Assembly: GCA_021442155.1 (NCBI GenBank)
Contig: CM038214.1
Coordinates: 24,329,808 to 24,393,807, forward strand
Source: Cymbidium sinense
Lineage: Eukaryota > Streptophyta > Magnoliopsida > Asparagales > Orchidaceae
Reading direction: 5' to 3'
Length of the DNA: 64,000 nucleotides
Position 1 is the stretch's first letter. Every line of letters starts with the position of its first letter. Shown piece after piece: positions 58,501-64,000 of the stretch. The notes beneath the pieces were generated by a model. The model saw only the letters and a program-made list of their open reading frames with translations. It did no database searches and had not been told where the DNA came from. The translations under genes were made by a program, and so were the position numbers.

Positions 58501-60657
58501 ACCTAAACCAAAAAATAATAAAATAAAAACTAAACTAAAATAAAATAAATAAAAATGTGAACTAAACAATAAAATAAAATAAACCTAAAAATAGAAAACC
58601 TTAACATAAAATTAAAAAAATAAAGCTAAAATAAAATAAAATAAAATAAAAACTAAATGAAAACTTAATCCTAAAAATAAACCTAGAAATAAAACCTAGA
58701 AATAAATAAATAATGAAACCTAAACCCTAAACTAAAAAAAACCTAAACCCTAAATAAATAAAGTTAAATAAACCTAAACTAACACTAAAATAAACTAAAC
58801 TAAACTAAATAAAACCTAAACCTAAACCTAAAACCTAAACTAAATCGAATTAAAATAACCTAAAAATAAACTTAAACCTAAACTTAAAAATAAACCTAAA
58901 ATAAAAACCTAAAACCTCAACCTTAAAAAATAAAATAAAAAACTAAACCTTGAACTAAAAATAAAAAATAAACATAAACCTGGACCTAAACCTAAAATAT
59001 AAACTAAAATAAAAAATTTAAACTAAGATAAATAAACCTAAAATAACCAAAAATTAAACTAAATATAAATAAAAAATAAACCCAAATAAAAATAAAAAAT
59101 ATACTAAATAAACTTAAACCTACCAATTTAATTTTTTTTAAAAGAAAAAACCCTAAATGTTAAACTATATCCCTAAACCTTAAAAACTAAACTAATCCTA
59201 AACCCTAAACCCTAAACCTTAAACCTTAACCCTAAATCCTAAACCTTAACCCTAACCCTAAACCCTAAACCCAAAACCCTAAATCCTAAACTAACCCTAA
59301 ACTACAAACCCTCAACCTAAAACTTAAACTCCTAAACCTTAAAATCAAGCTATAAACTCCTAAATAAACTAAACCTAAGCTAAAACCCTAAACCTAAACC
59401 TAAAACCTAAACCAAATTTAAACTAAAAAACACTAAACCTATAAATAAACACTAAACCCTAAACCCTAAGCCCTACCCCTATGCCCTAAACCCTAAAACC
59501 CTAAACCTTAAACCCTAAACCCTAAACTCTAAACCCTAAATCCTAATAACCAAAAAAACTAAATCTACACTAAATAAAACCTAAAAATAAAATAAATAAA
59601 TAAACCTAAACTTAAATATAATAATAAAATATAATAAGATAATAACCTAAACTAAAACATAAACCTAAACCTAAAAATAAAATAAAATAAATAAATAAAA
59701 ACATAAACTAAAAAATAAAATAAACCAAAGAATAAAAAATAAATAAAATAAAAACTAAACATAAAATAAAAATAAAATAAACCTAATATAAAATAAAATA
59801 AAAACTAAATAAAAATGTAAACATAAAAAATAAACCTAAAATAAAAAACTAAAAATAAATAAAAATAAACCTAAACCCAAAATAGAAAAAACTAAACATA
59901 AAATAAAATAAAATAAATAAAATAAAATAAACTTAAACTAAATAAACTAAACTAAAATAAATAAACCTAAAATAAACTAACCTAAACCTAAAATAAATAA
60001 AATAAAATAAACTAAAAATAAACGTAAAGCTAAACTGAAAAAACCTAAAAATAAACTAAATAATAACCTAAAACCTAAACCTAAAAAAATAAAATAAAAA
60101 TCTAAACCTAAACTTTAAAATAAAAAATTAAACCTAAATCTTAAAAATAAAATAGAAATAAACTCAACTAAAAAATAAACCTTAACCTAAACCTATAAAA
60201 ATAAAATAAAATAAAATACCAAAATTAAAATAAATAAATAAAAATAAACCTAAAAAAATAAAAAAAATAAAGAAAACTAAAATAAAAAAATAAACTAAAT
60301 ATACCAAATAAACTTAAACCTACTGGTTTAACTTAATTTAAAAAAAATAAAATCTTAAACCCTAAATCCTAAACCATAAACCGTAAACCCTAAACTCTAA
60401 TCCCTAACCCTAATCCCAAAACCCTAATCCCTGAAACCTTAAACCCTAAACCCTAAATCCTAAACTAACTAAACCCTAAACCCTAAGCTCTAAAACCCTA
60501 AGCCCTAAAGCCTAAACCCTAAACCCTACTCCTAAAACCTAAAACCCCAAATCTTAAAAATCCTAAAACCAAATGATTTAACCCTATAGACTCAACCCTA
60601 AACTAACTCTAAACTATAAGCTAACCCTAAACCCTATGCTAACCCTAAACCCTAAAC
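55551..60657 (+). repeat. Telomere-derived G-poor satellite, segment 5
   Basis: The same satellite as segments 1-4, with better CCCTAAA stretches at 55970-56110, 56200-56350, 57150-57480, 58080-58410, 59150-59530 and 60360-60655. Unit boxes lie near 55935 (TTTAATTTTAAAA), 59125 and 60325, and boxes like GCAAAATAAAAATAAAATAA near 57738 and 59760. No GC-rich block, GRP fragment or gene is seen in this segment. Confidence 0.85.
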
Positions 60658-60799
60658 TCAGTTCCTCATTTTTTGGCAAGATAATCACTGGCTCTATTGA
60701 TTCCCTTCTTAATACTCATTCCAGGTGCTTAAGGTTCATCTACTTATTAATAATAAGATGTGTTTCAATTGAATAACCGTCTAATGTGATCATTGATAA

Positions 60800-61925
60800 A
60801 ATCCTTAAAATTTCCACCCTAATGAACCCACCAAATTCTTTTAAAATTTCTTCTGAGATTTTATTTTAAGGATGTATGGCATTTTATCGATTTAAATATC
60901 AAGAGTCCTTGGTTTTACTAAAATCTAGAATAATAGTGTCCCTATTTTATTTTTAGTCTTAACTTGGAGCATTCTTAAGCATTATATCCCTATGGATGCT
61001 ACTCTTTTAAAAATATGATTCCACCTCCCATCTAATTATCACCATTGCTCTCACATTGAAAGTGTGGATCATGTTTTTTGTGAATGGCCTTATTGGTGCT
61101 AGATTGTGGAACTGGTATGATAATATTTTTAATACCTTCCATTTTAATGGTTCATTTTCTATTATGCAACTCCTTGAAGCATGTTTCTTTCATACTTCTA
61201 AGGGTCATGTTAAAATTGTCTTAGCTATTACTATTCTTTGGTATATTTGGATGGATAGAAATGATGCAAAGCACCGTAATATTCCTATGAATTATAATCA
61301 TATTATTGCTAGATCCAAATTTAAATTTTTTTCTCTTTTTAAAGCCAATCTTCATACTCACTCCAATTTTAAAGGGTACAAGTCTGTGGCCTTGAAATTT
61401 GGGATTAACCTTCCTCCTTGTAATGTCTCCCACTCAAAAAATTATCTATTGGATTAAACCTAATTATCATTATATTAAGGTTAACACCGATGGCTTGGTC
61501 TAATAATGGTTATTATGGTTGTGGTGGGATTTTGAGAGATCATAATGGCAAGGTTATTTCTGCTTTGTTGCCCCTTTAGAGCCTTGTTCTATTTTATTTG
61601 CTGAACTTAAAGGCATTCATCATGGCATTTCCATTTGTTTACAATAAGGTTTTCATAAGATTTGGTTTGAAGTTGATGCTCTCCTTCTTTTAGATTTACT
61701 TAAGTCTAATTCCCATGGTAATGCTAATGTATTTTATTTTCTTAATCATACTAGAAGTCTTCTTGCTAACCTAGATTTTCAAATTTCTCATATTTATAGG
61801 AAGGCAATTCTTGTGTTGATTTTCTGCCAATTTGGGGCCAAGTTTGCATGTTTGCAAATGTTTTCTAATGATGATCTTCCTTTCCTATTAAGGGTCTTAT
61901 TAATCTAAATAAAATTGCCTTACCT
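60800..61925 (+). pseudogene. LINE 7 zf-RVT and RNase H domains, broken
   Basis: The frame at 61056-61457 reads KVWIMFFVNGLIGARLWNWY, DNIFNTFHFNGSFSIMQLLE and WMDRNDAKHRNIPMNYNHII, very close to LINE A at 5745-6419. Across shifted frames the RNase H shows VNTDG near 61480, FAELKGIHHGISICL near 61600 and IWFEVDALLLLDLL near 61660, so all three expected acidic residues remain at codon level. It ends with GLINLNKIALP near 61900. Though on opposite strands, LINE 7 and LINE A share many RNase H words. Confidence 0.8.
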
Positions 61926-64000
61926 TAGAAGCTTTTAGCTTTTCCTTCCTCCATTATGGCTTTGGCTTTCTATGGTGTTATTTTTTTGAACTTCCTCGCT
62001 AGTTTGGTCTTGAGTCTTCTCTTCACCTAAACCTATTTTATTCTCCAGTATGAGTTCTTCCTATCTTTTAGATTGGTTGGGGTTGTTTATTACTTCTTTT
62101 GGTTTTCTATTATAGTTTTTGGATTCTAGTTTATTTCTCTCCCATCATGGTAGATGTGTTTACAGTAGGTGGAGGCTATTGGGTTTTACTTTTGTTATGG
62201 TTGGTGTGTTTCTCTCTTCCTATTTGACCCTTATTTTGGGTGTTTTAGGTTGTTTTGATGATGGGTAGGGTTTTCTCCATAATTTTTTTGTTCTCCTATG
62301 TGGGTTTTTCAAGTTTTAGTTATTTATGGTTGGATCTCTCTGCAGCCTAGTTTGTTTGGCTTTGACTTTCTTGTTGGCTGGTTGCTGGTGTTGTCTGGTT
62401 GTGGGTTTTTTCTCTTCCTAGGTGTTGCTCACTGGATTTGTTACCTACCTTTGGTTCTGGTTCCCTTTTCTGGTGGATATTTTTAGAGTTTTTCTAAAGT
62501 GGTTACTCTGTGGTTGGATGACCCATCGCCTAGTTTCTTGCTGATAAGGGTGGTTATTCCAGGTGTGTTTGGTTGTCCATTGTCTCACGAGTTGCACCCC
62601 TTTTCCTCCCCTCTCTTTGGGTTTTAGCTATGTTGTTTGGGGTAAGGGATTCTTGGTTGGGGATTGTTCATCAATTGTGGTTTTTCTGTTTATTTATTGC
62701 TCTCCTTAAGATGGGTTGGGTGCCCTTGAGGTTATTTGCTGCTTTGTTGTAGCTTGCAAAACTATTTTTTGTGGCTCTTTACCCTTACTTTGTTTCTGTT
62801 TTGGATGATTTTGAGGATGGATGTAACTAGATTGTTATATCTTCTGGTTATGGGTTGGTCCTCCTCCTATATTATTGAGGTATTGGTTTTGGTTTTTATT
62901 CTGAATTGGTAGGCTGAAGACTCTTAGTGGGCTATTTTTTGGCCTTGGGTGATGGTGGTTGTGTTGGGTAATTATTTTGCTGTTGTTTATTTTTGTTGGA
63001 TTGTATTTGGTCGTAATGGGATTTTTAATTTTCTGCCATTAGTTGTTATCTCTATCTTTCTAGATTGGATTTTCCTTTCCTTGGATTGGGATAGGTGGTT
63101 GTTGCCTATTTCTATCTCCCGAGGTATTTTTGATGTTTGTGACTGGATGACTGCTATTAGATTTTATACTGATGGTTCTGGGTTTGATGACATGGATCCT
63201 TTGTCATTAAGGTAGTGTGCTTGGAGGTCTTCTTTTCTGGCTACTTGGATTGGTTGTTCTGGCTAGCTTGTTAGTTTAAGGAGTATTTATTTTGGTGTAA
63301 TTTTCCTGCTTCTTTGGAGACTATGTTGGGAACTGGCAGCTTATATTCCTATCATTCTTTTCTTCTGGTTTCCTCTTACTAGGATTCTCCATTCTGGCTT
63401 GTGGCTAAACCTCCCCCCTTTCATGTTTGGATGGTAGCCTTGCTGCCTAACCCTCTTGCTGTTAGACTGGGTATTATTACTTCTAGCTCTTTGCATGTCC
63501 TTTTGATGGAGAATCCTACCACCTATGTGTTTCCTTTTGCCTTTATTTTATCTCTGTTTAGTGTTTTGTTCTCATATTATGATGTTTTCTTCTAGTGATT
63601 TTATTAGCCATTCTTGGTGGTGGCTTTGGTGCTCCCTCCGCGGTGCTATCCCGATGGTTTACCTTCTTATCTATTATATTGAGCTTAATAACTCGAGTGT
63701 TGGGTGTTTGAGGTTATATTTGTTGTTTGAGTTTTATGTTCGATGATCATCCTTGGATAAGGTGCTACAAGACGTATGCTCAATGATGGCCATGATGTAT
63801 ATCCACTCTTTCTTGTTTTTTAGTGCTATATGTAATTGTAACCCTTCACATGAAGTGGATGCTTACATATATCCTTGAGTTGATTGTATCGAGCTTCAAT
63901 TTTCTTTATCTTTTTTTTCCTTTTATATGTTCTTACTATTTATGCTTGATTAATTACTTGATTATTTGTACTCATCCCTTTCAAAGCATGTTGCAGATCT
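61926..64000 (+). other. LINE 7 3' region
   Basis: T/G-rich sequence with hydrophobic short frames at 62298-62486, 62949-63215, 63401-63595 and 63525-63746 (the last with HSWWWLWCSLRGAIP, out of register with the PDGWL frame of LINEs 2 and 6). ATATGTAA at 63828-63835 pairs with TTACATAT at 63863-63870. I see no gene that is not part of the element. Confidence 0.6.

Larger units (their letters stand above)
60658..64000 (+). mobile_element. LINE 7, 5'-truncated, runs past the window end
   Basis: It starts at GTTCCTCATTTTTTGGCAAG right after CTAACCCTAAACCCTAAACTCA, corresponding to LINE 5 near 47620 (between RT and zf-RVT). zf-RVT, RNase H and a long 3' region follow. The stem-loop and TTGTAACCCTTCA at 63826-63870 show that the 3' end should lie a few hundred bases beyond 64000. 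The 3' region closely matches LINE 3. Confidence 0.82.

Noticed and set aside
14541..60657. A functional chromosome end
   Set aside because: The repeat is degenerate, interrupted by retroelements and bounded by other DNA on both sides in this window; it is interstitial or subtelomeric-like rather than a live telomere.

Overview
The window looks like a gene-poor, repeat-packed piece of a flowering-plant nuclear genome. Three things point there: pervasive CCCTAAA (Arabidopsis-type telomere) repeats, plant L1-like LINEs with the layout DUF4283 ORF1 / endonuclease / reverse transcriptase / zf-RVT / plant-type RNase H, and 3' fragments of a plant glycine-rich RNA-binding protein (GRP) gene. I see no intact host gene, tRNA or rRNA. 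Every recognisable coding sequence is a broken retroelement domain or a truncated GRP copy.

Layout. (1) 1-3957: AT-rich non-telomeric flank with an unassigned possibly LTR-like stretch, a stretch dense in GGTCAA/TTGACC, and a tandem repeat of about 174 bp with a near-palindromic core. (2) 3958-11250: minus-strand LINE material, a 5'-truncated copy (A2) abutting a near full-length copy (A). (3) 11250-14089: plus-strand 5'-truncated LINE 2, head-to-head with A, whose poly(A) runs straight into CCTAAACCCTAA. (4) 14102-60657: a G-poor telomere-derived satellite in which CCCTAAA stretches alternate with degenerate CCTAAA/AAATAAA stretches. Landmark boxes recur every 1.3-1.9 kb or so, which suggests a higher-order repeat. 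It is interrupted by LINE 3 (24711-26418), LINE 4 (35510-37289), LINE 5 (43180-50617, full length) and LINE 6 (51460-55550), and by five GRP 3' fragments (14102, 16585, 34143, 37700, 38502). (5) 60658-64000: LINE 7, running off the window.

The main pattern is that all six LINEs within or bordering the satellite and all five GRP fragments lie on the plus strand, so wherever a 3' end is preserved its poly(A) abuts C-strand repeat. First-strand cDNA would then have been primed from the T/G-rich strand, the strand telomerase extends. This fits retroposition into or onto telomere-type DNA. It also fits the ordinary L1 endonuclease preference for T-runs, which occur almost only on that strand here. 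The GRP fragments share their left junction and their upstream flank, so they look like one retroposition event later copied with the satellite.

A caution: several GC-rich blocks (CCCTGGGCC, CTGACC) sit where neighbouring repeat units have CCCTAAA, and one 465-bp unit occurs twice in tandem with one copy error-like. Some of this divergence may be base-calling or assembly error in a telomere-like repeat.
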